Shown here: piece after piece, positions 33,833 through 42,959 of the stretch
How positions within the stretch are numbered: the first letter of the stretch is position 1
How the letters are laid out: each line of letters begins with the position of its first letter
Source of the DNA: Thalassobacillus devorans MSP14
GTDB taxonomy: Bacteria > Bacillota > Bacilli > Bacillales > Halobacillaceae
Assembly (NCBI RefSeq): GCF_000496835.1
Contig: NZ_KI543236.1
Location: 104,709-168,708 of the forward strand
Length of the DNA stretch: 64,000 nt
Direction of reading: 5' to 3'
Notes under the pieces: generated by a model
Seen by the model: only the letters and a program-made list of their open reading frames with translations
The model's database searches: none
What the model was told of the DNA's origin: nothing
Made by a program: the position numbers and the translations under genes

Positions 33833-34447
33833 ATGGTAAATGTTAAAGTAGCAGTAATTTATTATAGTTCAACCGGTACAAATTACAAGATGGCGAAATG
33901 GGCTGAAGATGCAGTCAAACAAGCCGGGGCGGAAGTGAAGTTGGTAAAGACTCCGGAACTTGCTCCTGCGGAGGCGATTGAACAGAATCCCGCCTGGAAA
34001 GAACATTATGAAACTACTAAAGAAGTTACAGAAGCAACGGTCGATGATCTGGAATGGGCAGATGCTTATATTTTCAGTGTACCGACCAGATTCGGTAATG
34101 TGCCGGCTCAATTCAAACAGTTTATGGACCAGGCCGGTGGTTTGTGGTTCCAGGGGAAACTTGTCAATAAAGTTGCCAGTGCTATGTCATCCGCTCAAAA
34201 CCCTCATGGAGGTCAAGAGGCGACTATTCTTAACCTATACACCAGCTTGTTCCACTGGGGCGTATTGATTGCTGCTCCAGGTTATACCAATGACGCAGCA
34301 TTCGCTTCTGGTGGTAACCCGTATGGTACAAGTGTGACTGTCGATGCCGAAGGCAATATGCAGGAAGACGTAGAGGAAGCGGTGCGAAACCAGGCATTGC
34401 GTACCCTTCAGGTCGCAGAAATGGTTGTAAAAGGACAGGAAAAATAA
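33833..34447 (+). CDS. wrbA: NAD(P)H:quinone oxidoreductase, WrbA type
   Basis: 204 residues, flavodoxin fold. FMN phosphate loop VAVIYYSSTGTNYKMAKWA, ADAYIFSVPTRFGNVPAQFK containing PTRFG, and SAQNPHGGQEATILNLYTSL are the WrbA signatures. Two-electron reduction of quinones avoids semiquinone radicals under stress. Single gene with AGGAGAGGTG ribosome site and its own terminator. Confidence 0.92.
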   Translation: MVNVKVAVIYYSSTGTNYKMAKWAEDAVKQAGAEVKLVKTPELAPAEAIEQNPAWKEHYETTKEVTEATVDDLEWADAYIFSVPTRFGNVPAQFKQFMDQAGGLWFQGKLVNKVASAMSSAQNPHGGQEATILNLYTSLFHWGVLIAAPGYTNDAAFASGGNPYGTSVTVDAEGNMQEDVEEAVRNQALRTLQVAEMVVKGQEK

Positions 34448-34458
34448 ATATTCAGGAG

Positions 34459-34487
34459 AAGCGTCTCTATAAAGAGGCGCTTTTTTA
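34459..34487 (+). terminator. Intrinsic terminator after wrbA
   Basis: GCGTCTCT / AGAGGCGC stem (one G-U) with a TATA-like loop, followed by six T. Confidence 0.9.
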
Positions 34488-34614
34488 ATGCAGTAATTTA
34501 ACGTGTTGAAATATTTTTGAAATCTTTTTGTAAAAAAACAAAAGCAGATACCCCCGTAAAGATAAAATGCTTTACGTAAAAGTATGAACGAAAACATAAA
34601 AGGGGGGAAATCCA

Positions 34615-35724
34615 ATGAAAAACAAGAAAGTAATGAACGTATTATCATCAGCGTCTTTGGCACTAGCTATTTCTGCGGTGCCCTATTCTGCCTGGGCGGA
34701 AGATGATAACACCGTCACAGTGGACATGAGCGAGATTGAAAAAGAGATCGAAGCTGATGAAGATGTCGCTATTGTGGATGAAGAAGATCAAGTTAAAAAT
34801 GAAGCGATGTATTTCGAGGGTGATCTATTTAATTTTCTTCATACACTCGTGAATCAGTTGCAATGGTCATTAGATTTGGATGATATGGAACAAGCCAATC
34901 TGTTTGTTGAATTTGCAGAAAAGCAAATTGAAAAAGCAGAAGAGCTTATTGAAGAAGGCAATGAAGAAGCAGCTGCTGAACTGTTGCAAAAAGCAGCTGA
35001 ATTGATGGAAAAAGCAGAAGTGTTAATCGAGGAAGATACATACAACGAAGAGCAAGATGAAGACATGGAAGCTGATGAAAACGATACAGATAGCGAAGAA
35101 GAAGATTCAGAGGAAGAGAAATCCGATAGTGATGAAGAAAGTGAACAAGGTACTGAAGACGTAGAAGATGAAGAAAGTGAAGAAACATCTGAAGAGGAAA
35201 ACGATGAGGAAGAAAAGCTGGAAGCTAAAATCGGTCAAAATGTGATCTCCTTGAAGCTTGCTTCTATGAAAGTGACAAATAAGCGTGCGAAATATGTGCT
35301 TGAACGTAATATGAACAAATCTTTAGAGAGACTGGAAGCTAAATATGGTGATATTACAGCTTTGAAAGAACAATTAGCCAGTCTCGACAACGAAACAGCA
35401 GCTAAGGAAACAGAGCAAGAAGAAACTGAACAGAAAGAAGACGTGATTGTAACCACTTCTGATGATTCAGGTGAAGATTCAGAAGAAAGTACTGAAGTTG
35501 TAAGCGAAGAAGACAGTCAAGGTGCAGCAATTGCTAAAAAAGCCAAAGAGGCAGCAAAGGCTAAAAAGCAGGAATCTAAAGCAAAGGCGGAGCAAGCCAA
35601 AGCAGAAGCTAAAGCAAAGAAGGATGCAGTAAAGGCGGAAGCTAAAGCAAAAGCTAAGGAAGCTGCTGATAAAGGTTCTGGAAAAAATAAAAATAACGAC
35701 AAAGAAAAAGGACCAAAGAATTAA
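34615..35724 (+). CDS. Secreted acidic protein with DUF5667-like domain
   Basis: 369 residues. Signal peptide 1-28 ending SAWAED (AWA cleavage). Residues about 55-130 carry a helical unit with ANLFVEFAEKQIEKAEELI, like DUF5667 proteins; residues 140-205 are almost pure Glu/Asp/Ser; 205-250 repeat a helical segment (KLASMKVTNKRAKYVLERNM); the C-terminal 60 residues are Lys/Ala-rich (AEAKAKAKEAADK). The mix of very acidic and very basic tails suggests an extended surface or matrix protein interacting with ions or other polymers. Function unknown. AAAGGGGGG ribosome site, terminator at the end. Confidence 0.75.
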   Translation: MKNKKVMNVLSSASLALAISAVPYSAWAEDDNTVTVDMSEIEKEIEADEDVAIVDEEDQVKNEAMYFEGDLFNFLHTLVNQLQWSLDLDDMEQANLFVEFAEKQIEKAEELIEEGNEEAAAELLQKAAELMEKAEVLIEEDTYNEEQDEDMEADENDTDSEEEDSEEEKSDSDEESEQGTEDVEDEESEETSEEENDEEEKLEAKIGQNVISLKLASMKVTNKRAKYVLERNMNKSLERLEAKYGDITALKEQLASLDNETAAKETEQEETEQKEDVIVTTSDDSGEDSEESTEVVSEEDSQGAAIAKKAKEAAKAKKQESKAKAEQAKAEAKAKKDAVKAEAKAKAKEAADKGSGKNKNNDKEKGPKN

Positions 35725-35771
35725 TATTTTCATTTCATAAGATAAAATGAGTGAAGAGACTCATACAACTT

Positions 35772-35804
35772 GGACTGCCTGTAAGGACATGGGCAGTCCT
35801 TTTT
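35772..35804 (+). terminator. Intrinsic terminator after the DUF5667 gene
   Basis: GGACTGCC / GGCAGTCC stem with an 11- to 12-base loop and five T. Confidence 0.85.
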
Positions 35805-35959
35805 AGTTGGGTATTTACCAATATTTACAAAATGATAGACGTTAAGTTCAGGTTTAACAAAGATTAAGACGGGGAATTGTATAGTAAATATTCAGAAAAT
35901 TGTTGCAAAACACAACGATTTCCTGCATAATAGAAAAAAGTCTTTAGGGGGTAGGCCAC

Positions 35960-36202
35960 ATGAAAAAGCAAAAAATAAATTACGTGTTGCGAAGAAGCCC
36001 TGTTTTTGGAAATAAGACAATCACTGCTAAACGAGAATTATCCTTTGGTTTACAACTAGCCTCCAGATTAATCCTTGATGAATTAAGTTATGAGTTCAAT
36101 AAACATAAATTGGATGAACAGATTAATGAGGCAATTGCAAATGAAGACCGGGATCGCTTTGATCGTTTAAGCAAACAGTATCAACCCTATACATGGGAGT
36201 AA
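35960..36202 (+). CDS. IDEAL domain protein
   Basis: 80 residues; C-terminal half LDELSYEFNKHKLDEQINEA followed by ANEDRDRFDRLSKQY is the IDEAL domain, a 37-residue helical unit found at the C-terminus of ComK-associated and other Bacillales proteins. Function unknown. The N-terminus is basic and unstructured. AGGGGGTAGG ribosome site; terminator directly downstream. Confidence 0.82.
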   Translation: MKKQKINYVLRRSPVFGNKTITAKRELSFGLQLASRLILDELSYEFNKHKLDEQINEAIANEDRDRFDRLSKQYQPYTWE

Positions 36203-36215
36203 CTAAACATTTATC

Positions 36216-36255
36216 AGACCGGTTCACCATTACACAAGGTGGACCGGTCTTTTTG
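36216..36255 (+). terminator. Intrinsic terminator after the IDEAL gene
   Basis: AGACCGGTTCACC / GGTGGACCGGTCT stem (one mismatch) with an eight-base loop, followed by TTTTTGG. Confidence 0.9.
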
Positions 36256-36426
36256 GTGTGTGGACTTATTTTAACCGAAGTAAATACAGAAACAAATGCT
36301 TCGATAGCGCTATTACTGAGAGATAAGCAAGGTGTACTGAAGGTGTTTTTTTACATAATACTTGTCAGTCTTATCTTTTTCCATGTTATAGTTGTTAGGA
36401 AGCTATTTTACGAAAGGATATTTTAC

Positions 36427-37305
36427 ATGAAGCACTTATACAACATTGTATTACTCTTTTTACTGTTGATAGCTGCCGGCTGCAGCGGCGTCACGAACGA
36501 GAATAATAGCGTTTCAACCTCCTCTGACAGTTCTTCCCAACAAGAAAATGCTGATCACGAGAAAGGTTCCGATGATAAAAAGGAAAATGGAAATAGTTCG
36601 GAACAGGTTGAACAAAAAGAGACGGATTCCTCACAAAAAGATTCTCCGAATGACGGTCAAACTGATGATAAAACGAAGGATAAAAAATCGGAATCTGCTT
36701 CCGGGGATGGATCTCAGTTGGTTACTGTGGAGGATCCTCACGCCATTACAGTAGTGGTCAATAAAAACCGAAAGCTGCCAAAAGGATTTGAACCTAAGGA
36801 TTTGACTGTGCCTGAAGTTCCGTTCCCTTTTGATGAGTTCCACCAAAAGAAACAACTCCGCTTAGAAGCAGCTGAAGCCCTGGAAGAACTTTTTCGTGGT
36901 GCAAAGCAGGATGGAGTAGAGCTGGTAGCAGCTTCAGGTTATCGTTCCTACGACAGACAGAAACAGATCTACCAAAATAACGTTAGACAGAATGGGGAAG
37001 AACATGCTAATCAATTCTCCGCCAAACCTGGAACAAGTGAACATCAAACCGGATTGGCGATGGATGTTACCTCAGCGGCAGCTGCTTTCAAGCTACAGCA
37101 ATCTTTCATTGAAACAGAAGAAGGTAAATGGCTTGAAGATCATGCCCACGAATATGGGTTCATCATCCGTTATCCCGAGGGTAAGTCTGATATCACAGGT
37201 TATGCCTATGAGCCATGGCATTTACGTTATGTCGGTAAAGAAACAGCCACTGAAATACATCAAGAGCAGGAAACCTTAGAAGAGTTCTTTGGGTTATATC
37301 CCTAA
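36427..37305 (+). CDS. D-alanyl-D-alanine carboxypeptidase lipoprotein, M15B (VanY/LdcB-like)
   Basis: 292 residues from the ATG with GAAAGGA upstream; the frame is open for 78 codons before it, but that stretch includes the previous terminator. Lipobox LIAAGC (Cys19), a Ser/Asp/Lys-rich linker to about residue 95, then the M15B domain: SGYRSYDRQKQIYQ, GTSEHQTGLAMDVTS (zinc His and Asp), LEDHAHEYGFIIRYP and YEPWHLRYVG (catalytic Glu, zinc His). Trims terminal D-Ala of peptidoglycan outside the cell. Terminator at the end. Confidence 0.9.
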   Translation: MKHLYNIVLLFLLLIAAGCSGVTNENNSVSTSSDSSSQQENADHEKGSDDKKENGNSSEQVEQKETDSSQKDSPNDGQTDDKTKDKKSESASGDGSQLVTVEDPHAITVVVNKNRKLPKGFEPKDLTVPEVPFPFDEFHQKKQLRLEAAEALEELFRGAKQDGVELVAASGYRSYDRQKQIYQNNVRQNGEEHANQFSAKPGTSEHQTGLAMDVTSAAAAFKLQQSFIETEEGKWLEDHAHEYGFIIRYPEGKSDITGYAYEPWHLRYVGKETATEIHQEQETLEEFFGLYP

Positions 37306-37312
37306 ATAAAAT

Positions 37313-37361
37313 ACACCATCTGAATTCGGGCGGAAAGCTTCGAAGTCAGATGGTGTTTTTA
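37313..37361 (+). terminator. Intrinsic terminator after the VanY-like gene
   Basis: ACACCATCTGA / TCAGATGGTGT, perfect 11-base stem with a loop containing a second small hairpin, followed by TTTTATTTG. Confidence 0.9.
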
Positions 37362-37474
37362 TTTGGGACCACTGTATTAAACGTTTTGTCCATAAGGGGT
37401 TTATTCAACTATAGGGCCGGATTATGGAAGACTCAGTTTCAAGGGAAAAGGGGTTCTTTACTAAAATAGAGTCA

Positions 37475-37721
37475 GGGGTGGCTTGGAAACTACTCGCTTT
37501 CCAGCTGCATCGCCTAGACACTCGCGACATAAGCAGTCCATCAACGGGAAGAAAGAACACTTCCCTTTTGCTGTTCTGCTTATGCGTGTCGTGTCTCCCA
37601 AGGCGATTACGCATTCGTTTCTTTCCTGTGGGGGGCCTGGCGAGCTTCCTCGGGCTATCGCCCTGTGGGATCTTGCCTAGCTCCTTCTCCCGCGGGAGTC
37701 TCGCAGTTTCTCAACCACCCC
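37475..37721 (-). repeat. Dispersed repeat family B, copy 2, interrupted by a family A copy
   Basis: In reverse orientation to copy 1: starts GGGGTGGCTTGGAAACTACT and, after a 105-base interruption, continues CTGGCGAGCTTCCTCGGGC and ends CCGCGGGAGTCTCGC..ACCACCCC. The gap between CGCTTT and CTGTGGGG is filled by a family A element (37501-37605). Confidence 0.75.
37501..37605 (+). repeat. Dispersed repeat family A, copy 2 (variant interior), nested in family B
   Basis: CCAGCTGCATCGCCTAGACA at the left; TGCTTATGCGTGTCGTGTCT then CAAGGCGATTACGC at the right. Outer stem ATCGCCT / AGGCGAT; inner stem AGACAC..CGACATAAGCAG with CTGCTTATG..TGTCGTGTCT. The constant ends match family A; the interior belongs to the second subtype (shared with 50796-50925). 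Confidence 0.75.
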
Positions 37722-37885
37722 ATCCGAAGGATGGGAGAAACGAACCCCTTCCATTCGTGAAGCTGGCTTCCATATTCACCGCAAAACAAGGCCCAATGAT
37801 ACAGGATCAAAGCCTTTTTGTAGCTATTAGTATGGTTTAATGCCTCTGCCTATCGAGATGTTTCCGTTAGTCATACAAACGCAAG

Positions 37886-38003
37886 GAGGGCCGGGAAATT
37901 GCGAGACTCCTATGGGAGGATAGGACATGGTGAGATCCCGCAAGGCGGAGCCTGAGGAAGCTCACCGTCCGCCCATGGAAAGCGAGTGATTTCCCGGACC
38001 TCC
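37886..38003 (+). repeat. Dispersed repeat family B, copy 3
   Basis: GGAGGGCCGGGAAATTGCGA at the left and GATTTCCCGGACCTCC at the right, with AGACTCC, GATCCCGCA and AGGAAGCTCACCGTCCG inside. An outer pair TTTCCGTTA / TAACGGAAA lies at about 37860 and 38028. Together with copy 2 it fills the gene-free stretch 37306-38112; outside the repeats I see nothing else there. Confidence 0.8.
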
Positions 38004-38112
38004 AAACCGTTACTATCGTAACGGAAACAATGTATCTTGAAACTGAGTCTTCAGCAATTGGGAGCTTATCTGTAAACTCAACAATGAGATTTAACAGAGC
38101 AAAATTTAAGGA

Positions 38113-38733
38113 TCAGTAGCATATCCCGATCCTTTGCTGGATGAATTTATCCTGAGAAAACGCATCAAAAGCGAAGCGGGCGGTATCGCCAACGGTTATT
38201 TTTTTGCCGTTTTCCGGAAGATAGCTGCGTTCAAAGCGCACATCTCCCTGTATACCACCGTCAGGCAGGTATGTAGGACAGATGTATGTCCAGCCGAGTC
38301 CGCTTGCTTTCCATGCTTGATAAGCCTTTAAATGTTCCTCCGCAGCTGTCGTTGACTTACGCTTACTTTCAGGCGTTTCAAACCGATATTTTCCTGGCTG
38401 ATAACGACTATCCAATATTCCGGCAGTCCCAATCATGACAGCCCTATTAACATTATACTTGTGCATGGATTCAATGATCAGTGGAGCGGAGGCAGATAAA
38501 GTATCGGTTTTATCGGTGCCAAGTGCGACAAATACAGCATCACACCCTTTGATGACGACTTCCACATCAGACGAGTTAGTTACATTTCCTTCAATCGATG
38601 CAACGCTTCTAAACGACGATAGGATAGTATTGGGATTTCGAACTAGCGCCTGGACTTCCCACCCTGCATCTTTTGCTAATCCAGTAAACACGGAGCCGAC
38701 TCTTCCCGTCGCCCCGAACACAGCAATTTTCAT
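38113..38733 (-). CDS. NAD(P)-binding oxidoreductase, atypical short-chain dehydrogenase
   Basis: 206 residues. N-terminal MKIAVFGATGRVGSVFTGLA is the G-x-x-G-x-x-G nucleotide loop, followed by ALVRNPN and KGCDAVFVALGTD. No Tyr-x-x-x-Lys catalytic pair, as in NmrA- and BVR-B-like proteins (SDR_a5 group). Probably a flavin or NADPH-dependent reductase or redox sensor. Single gene. Confidence 0.82.
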   Translation of the reverse strand: MKIAVFGATGRVGSVFTGLAKDAGWEVQALVRNPNTILSSFRSVASIEGNVTNSSDVEVVIKGCDAVFVALGTDKTDTLSASAPLIIESMHKYNVNRAVMIGTAGILDSRYQPGKYRFETPESKRKSTTAAEEHLKAYQAWKASGLGWTYICPTYLPDGGIQGDVRFERSYLPENGKKITVGDTARFAFDAFSQDKFIQQRIGICY

Positions 38734-38838
38734 TGTATTCCTCCTAAATTAATATAATCTTCAGAAAAAATATTCATTGTAATAGTAAAATTTTGCTATG
38801 CTTAGTATAACAAGTCTGATCTTGATGGGGGAAAGGTT

Positions 38839-40134
38839 ATGAAAAAGAAACCGGTGTTAAGCTGGGTGTTCTATGATTTCGGAAACTCTGCCTTTGCTAC
38901 AACCATGATGGCAGCCGTACTGCCTATATTTTATTATGATGTGGCAGCGGCCGGTTTGAAAGAGTCATTGGCCGCAAGTTACTGGGGCTATACGCAGTCC
39001 ATTGCTGTATTGATTGTAGCTGTCCTTGCGCCTGTTCTCGGAGCGATCAGCGATTACTCGGCTGCGAAAAAGAAGTTTTTGATGTTTTTCGCATTCATGG
39101 GAATGCTCGCGAGTATCCTGATGGCTTTTGTCGGAGAGGGAGACTATCTTCTCGCTTCTATCCTGATGGTGTTCGGTACCATCGGTTTCTCAGGAGGTAA
39201 TGTGTTCTATGATGCTTTTTTGCCCGAAGTAGCCGAGGAAAATACCATCGACAAAGTATCTGCCTGGGGCTTCGCCTTTGGATATATAGGGGGTGGGATG
39301 CTGCTGGCGGTCAATTTGCTGATGATTATGCAGCCAGCTTTATTCGGTATTGCGAATACATTAACAGCTACCAAACTTGCATTTGTGTCGGTCGGGGTAT
39401 GGTGGCTGTTATTTTCCATTCCGTTATTCAAAAATATTTTTGAAGAGAAAAAAGTCAAACCGAAACGGACAAAGTCCTATGTTCGGATTGGCTTCAACCG
39501 TGTCGGGACTACATTTAAAGAAATCAAACAATACAAGCAGCTATTTTTATTCCTGGTTGCTTTTTGGCTGTTCAATGACGGAATTTCTACCATAATCAAA
39601 ATGGCGACTGTTTATGGAAGGGATATTGGTATCGGGAGCAACGACTTGATCCTTGCGCTTTTGATCACACAGTTTGTGGGTATTCCTTTCACCTTTTTGT
39701 TCGGTTGGATTGCCGGTAAAATCACGGCTAAAAAGGCGCTTTCCTTGAGCCTGGTCATATACATCATAATCGTTATCATCGGATATTTTATGACATCGGC
39801 ACTTCATTTTTACTTCCTGGCTACATGCGTCGGCATGGTACAGGGGGGAGCACAGTCATTGAGCAGATCGATCTTTGGCCGCATGGTGCCTGGAGACCGG
39901 CATGCTGAGTTTTTCGGTTTCTACGGAATTTCGTCTAAATTCGCTGCTATTTTTGGTCCGTTTTTATTTGCGATAGTCGGGCAATTGACGGGTTCAAGCC
40001 GGTTAGGGATCCTGGCGCTGATCGTATTTTTTGTTCTTGGTTTAGTATTGCTTCAAAAAGTGGATGTAGAGCAAGGGATGAAAGATGCGAAGGACCAGAC
40101 ACGATTGAATGATCAAGTACAAATACACACGTAA
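38839..40134 (+). CDS. MFS transporter of the UMF1 (Atg22-like) family
   Basis: 431 residues, 12 membrane helices. Starts MKKKPVLSWVFYDFGNSAFA, with D-F-G-N-S-A-F typical of UMF1/Atg22, then APVLGAISDYSAAKKKFL (MFS A motif) and a second-half QSLSRSIFGRMVPGDRHAEF. Family members export amino acids from vacuoles in yeast; bacterial substrates are unknown. GGGGGAAAGG ribosome site. Terminator shared with the next convergent gene. Confidence 0.87.
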   Translation: MKKKPVLSWVFYDFGNSAFATTMMAAVLPIFYYDVAAAGLKESLAASYWGYTQSIAVLIVAVLAPVLGAISDYSAAKKKFLMFFAFMGMLASILMAFVGEGDYLLASILMVFGTIGFSGGNVFYDAFLPEVAEENTIDKVSAWGFAFGYIGGGMLLAVNLLMIMQPALFGIANTLTATKLAFVSVGVWWLLFSIPLFKNIFEEKKVKPKRTKSYVRIGFNRVGTTFKEIKQYKQLFLFLVAFWLFNDGISTIIKMATVYGRDIGIGSNDLILALLITQFVGIPFTFLFGWIAGKITAKKALSLSLVIYIIIVIIGYFMTSALHFYFLATCVGMVQGGAQSLSRSIFGRMVPGDRHAEFFGFYGISSKFAAIFGPFLFAIVGQLTGSSRLGILALIVFFVLGLVLLQKVDVEQGMKDAKDQTRLNDQVQIHT

Positions 40135-40180
40135 TCAGGTATATGTAGAAAATAAAAATACATTCACCGGCAATTTATGT

Positions 40181-40208
40181 AAAAAGACTTGGGAGACCAA
40201 GTCTTTTT
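40181..40208. terminator. Bidirectional terminator between UMF1 transporter and PLC-like gene
   Basis: AAAAAGACTTG / CAAGTCTTTTT, 11-base perfect stem with A and T flanks on both sides. Confidence 0.9.
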
Positions 40209-40214
40209 GGGGTG

Positions 40215-41132
40215 TTATACCATTGGTGCACTAAATTGGTTGGTCAGATTTTTATGGAGTGGTTCGCCGGTATCGTATGATATATCCGCCAGCTTACCTT
40301 TTATCTCTTCCAAGGTATTTTTTGAACCGTTTTGCCAATAGTTCAGCAGTAGCATAAGGATATCTTTTCCTTCATTGAATGCTTTTTCGTAAAGCTCATC
40401 AAACGATTGTTGTTTTTGTTCTCCGGTTGCCGGATGGCGCCATTTGTTCTTACCGGTATTCAAGAAATCTTCTGTTTCCTCGACCGGCCGGTGAGAATAA
40501 GAGGAAACAAGTGAACCTAACAGCTTATTTTTCCAGCCTGTCGGGTCATACAGTACGCGCATGGCTGTTTTCATGTCATGGTAAGACTGTTGGATGTAGT
40601 CATCAGGAAGGTGTGCAGTCATGTCGGCAAAGTAATGATTAATTGTAGAATCGAGGATGCGTACCAGCCCTTTATCGATCCTTTTTCCGACATCGATTTG
40701 TTTGTGGACTGGGTTGCGCCAGGTCTTCATATTTTGCTCCCGTTCTAATAAAAGTGTATCGATGATGACTTCTAATTTCTGGTGTTTATTCCCTTCGTAT
40801 CCGGCATGGTAATGGATATAAGGGTGCGTGTTTCGATCCAGGATATGATGGGTCAGGAATCCGAAAATGTAAGCCTGAGAGGATGCCGGTGCCCCATTCC
40901 CTTGTTCGATAAGATCGAGGAGGAATTCCCCGCAATATTCAGTATGCAGCCGCATACCTACGTCTTCGACACCTTTACTTTCTAAAAAAGGCCAGAAGCG
41001 GTGATAAAAAAACGGATCCGGTCCCTGAGCCCCTATGTTGACATAGGCAGAAAGGATTTTAAGCCGTTCGGTATTCTCCAGGGTGTCCAGCAACGTTTGA
41101 CTGAAATGGATATGGGTCCAGATATTAGGCAT
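40215..41132 (-). CDS. Zinc-dependent phospholipase C-like protein
   Basis: 305 residues from the ATG preceded by AGGAGG; further upstream codons lack a ribosome site. The PF00882 pattern is visible: N-terminal MPNIWTHIHFSQTLL, IGAQGPDPFFYH, HTEYCGEFL, FLTHHILDRNTHPYIHYHAG with clustered His/Asp ligands. No signal peptide, so it is probably cytosolic. Similar Bacillaceae proteins are annotated as zinc-dependent phospholipase C, but activity is untested. Confidence 0.82.
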   Translation of the reverse strand: MPNIWTHIHFSQTLLDTLENTERLKILSAYVNIGAQGPDPFFYHRFWPFLESKGVEDVGMRLHTEYCGEFLLDLIEQGNGAPASSQAYIFGFLTHHILDRNTHPYIHYHAGYEGNKHQKLEVIIDTLLLEREQNMKTWRNPVHKQIDVGKRIDKGLVRILDSTINHYFADMTAHLPDDYIQQSYHDMKTAMRVLYDPTGWKNKLLGSLVSSYSHRPVEETEDFLNTGKNKWRHPATGEQKQQSFDELYEKAFNEGKDILMLLLNYWQNGSKNTLEEIKGKLADISYDTGEPLHKNLTNQFSAPMV

Positions 41133-41179
41133 GGATAACCCTCCTATGTAAATCATATTTGTCATTATTATACAATAAA

Positions 41180-41204
41180 AAGAAGCCCTCCCACAGGGCT
41201 TCTT
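41180..41204 (-). terminator. Terminator of a short minus-strand transcript
   Basis: AAGAAGCCCT / AGGGCTTCTT stem with a 5-base loop and, on the minus strand, TTTTTAT after it. It lies upstream of the PLC-like gene, so it ends a separate short RNA from the 41224-41370 region. Confidence 0.75.
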
Positions 41205-41223
41205 CAACCACTAATCCATTATT

Positions 41224-41283
41224 CTACCCACTGAAAAAAGATCGAGCAAGAAAATCAGCTACTAAACGTGTTTCGGTGTTCAT
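41224..41283 (-). CDS. Short ORF of 19 residues on a small independent transcript
   Basis: Reads MNTETRLVADFLARSFFSG. A minus-strand promoter (TTTACA, 17-base gap, TATGGT, about 41348-41376) and a terminator (41180-41204) bracket it, giving a transcript of roughly 160 bases. The adjacent GGAGGG is too close to the ATG, so translation is doubtful; the transcript may be a non-coding RNA instead. The gene-free gap 41133-41481 contains nothing else recognised. Confidence 0.4.
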   Translation of the reverse strand: MNTETRLVADFLARSFFSG

Positions 41284-41481
41284 CCCTCCTTCACGTTGTA
41301 TGTAGTGCCTTCCTGCCTCCTTTCCGAGTTGTTACATATACCATACACTTATTTCTGAATAATGTAAATAGTCAGAAAGTTGGTATTTGTGTTAGAAGTT
41401 TTCTTCTTAATGATGAAGCGCCAGAATTTTTGTTATAATTGGACAGGAGTTTATTTTTCATAAGGCGAGGGAGGATACAAC

Positions 41482-42873
41482 ATGGACTATCGTATTGAAA
41501 AAGACACATTAGGTGAGATGAAAGTACCAAAAGAAAAATACTGGGCAGCACAAACGCAGCGAAGTAAAGAAAACTTCCCAATTGGCAATGAAAAAATGCC
41601 TGTGGAAGTGATTCATGGATTTGCCGTTCTGAAGAAAAGTGCGGCTCGAGCTAACCAGGAATTAGGACTTTTGGATCAAGAGAAAGCCGATGCTATCGGA
41701 CATGCCGCAGATCGAATTGTAGCAGGTGAGCTGGAGGAACATTTCCCATTGGTTGTTTGGCAGACTGGAAGCGGTACGCAATCCAATATGAATGTCAACG
41801 AGGTCATCGCTTATGTTGGAAATGAATGGCTGAAGGAGCAGGGGACGGAAACAAGATTGCACCCGAATGATGATGTGAATAAATCCCAGAGCTCCAACGA
41901 TACTTATCCGACAGCGTTGCATATCGCGGCTGTATTGAAAGTGGAAGAAACCGTATTGCCTTCCTTGAAGCAACTGAAAACAACATTAAAAGAAAAAATG
42001 GAAGCGTTTCAGGACATCGTAAAAATCGGTCGTACGCATCTTCAGGATGCGACACCATTGACGCTTGGCCAGGAGATCAGTGGCTGGCATCGTATGCTGG
42101 AAAAGACAGAAAGCATGCTGGAAGACAGCCTGCAATATGTAAAAGAACTGGCTATCGGTGGTACAGCAGTCGGAACAGGATTGAATGCTCATCCGGACTT
42201 TGCTGAAACGGTCGTGAAAAAAATCAACGAGGAGACAGGAAAAACATTCATTTCTGCTCCGAATAAATTCCATGCATTGACTTCTCATGATGAGTTGGTC
42301 CACGCTCACGGTGCATTGAAGGCTTTGGCAGCAGATGTAATGAAAATCGCTAACGATGTCAGATGGCTGGCAAGCGGGCCTCGCTGTGGTATTGGTGAAA
42401 TCACAATCCCAGCCAATGAACCTGGAAGCTCGATCATGCCTGGTAAAGTCAACCCAACCCAAAGTGAAGCAGTCACCATGGTAGCAGCCCAAGTCATGGG
42501 GAATGATGCGACAATCGGCTTTGCAGCCAGTCAAGGAAACTTTGAATTGAATGTATTCAAACCGGTAATAGCATATAATTTCCTGCAGTCTGCTCAATTA
42601 CTTGCTGACAGTATGGTATCGTTTGATGAACGCTGTGTCAGCGGTTTAGAGCCTGAACATGGCAAAATCGAGCAATATTTAAAAGATTCCTTGATGCTTG
42701 TTACTGCCTTGAATCCTCATATTGGTTATGAAAATGCCGCTAAAATTGCTAAAACAGCGTTCGAGAAGGATCAGACCTTGAAAGAAACTGCTGTCGAATT
42801 AGGCATTTTATCAGAGACGGAATTCGATGAATACGTCGATCCGAAAGCTATGACTAAACCGAACGCTAAGTAG
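41482..42873 (+). CDS. fumC: Fumarate hydratase, class II
   Basis: 463 residues. Complete fumarase motifs: [55 protein letters not shown] and the signature [16 protein letters not shown] with the catalytic Ser loop. Converts fumarate to malate in the TCA cycle. GGGAGG ribosome site 7 bases before the ATG. Not in an operon with other TCA genes. Confidence 0.97.
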   Translation: MDYRIEKDTLGEMKVPKEKYWAAQTQRSKENFPIGNEKMPVEVIHGFAVLKKSAARANQELGLLDQEKADAIGHAADRIVAGELEEHFPLVVWQTGSGTQSNMNVNEVIAYVGNEWLKEQGTETRLHPNDDVNKSQSSNDTYPTALHIAAVLKVEETVLPSLKQLKTTLKEKMEAFQDIVKIGRTHLQDATPLTLGQEISGWHRMLEKTESMLEDSLQYVKELAIGGTAVGTGLNAHPDFAETVVKKINEETGKTFISAPNKFHALTSHDELVHAHGALKALAADVMKIANDVRWLASGPRCGIGEITIPANEPGSSIMPGKVNPTQSEAVTMVAAQVMGNDATIGFAASQGNFELNVFKPVIAYNFLQSAQLLADSMVSFDERCVSGLEPEHGKIEQYLKDSLMLVTALNPHIGYENAAKIAKTAFEKDQTLKETAVELGILSETEFDEYVDPKAMTKPNAK

Positions 42874-42906
42874 TGGATTTTGTAGAAATTTACCAATAAA
42901 TTTTTG

Positions 42907-42935
42907 TGATACTTCCTGAATTGTGGGTCAAACTA
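42907..42935 (+). promoter_or_regulatory. Candidate sigma G promoter of the SASP gene
   Basis: TGATA, 17-base gap, CAAACTA, the latter matching six of seven positions of the sigma G -10 consensus CATWMTA. Expected for an alpha/beta SASP gene, which is transcribed in the forespore. Confidence 0.5.
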
Positions 42936-42959
42936 CAATTACACAGGAGGTGAGACACA

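Noticed and set aside
36193-36426. N-terminal 78-codon extension of the VanY-like protein
   Set aside because: The extension covers the terminator of the IDEAL gene. A clear lipoprotein signal peptide with its own ribosome site begins at 36427.
37424-37840. Plus-strand ORFs across the repeat region
   Set aside because: They run through family A and B hairpins with no ribosome site. The region is explained by repeats.
41986-42597. Minus-strand ORF of 203 residues
   Set aside because: Antisense shadow of fumC, with Cys-rich nonsense composition and no ribosome site.
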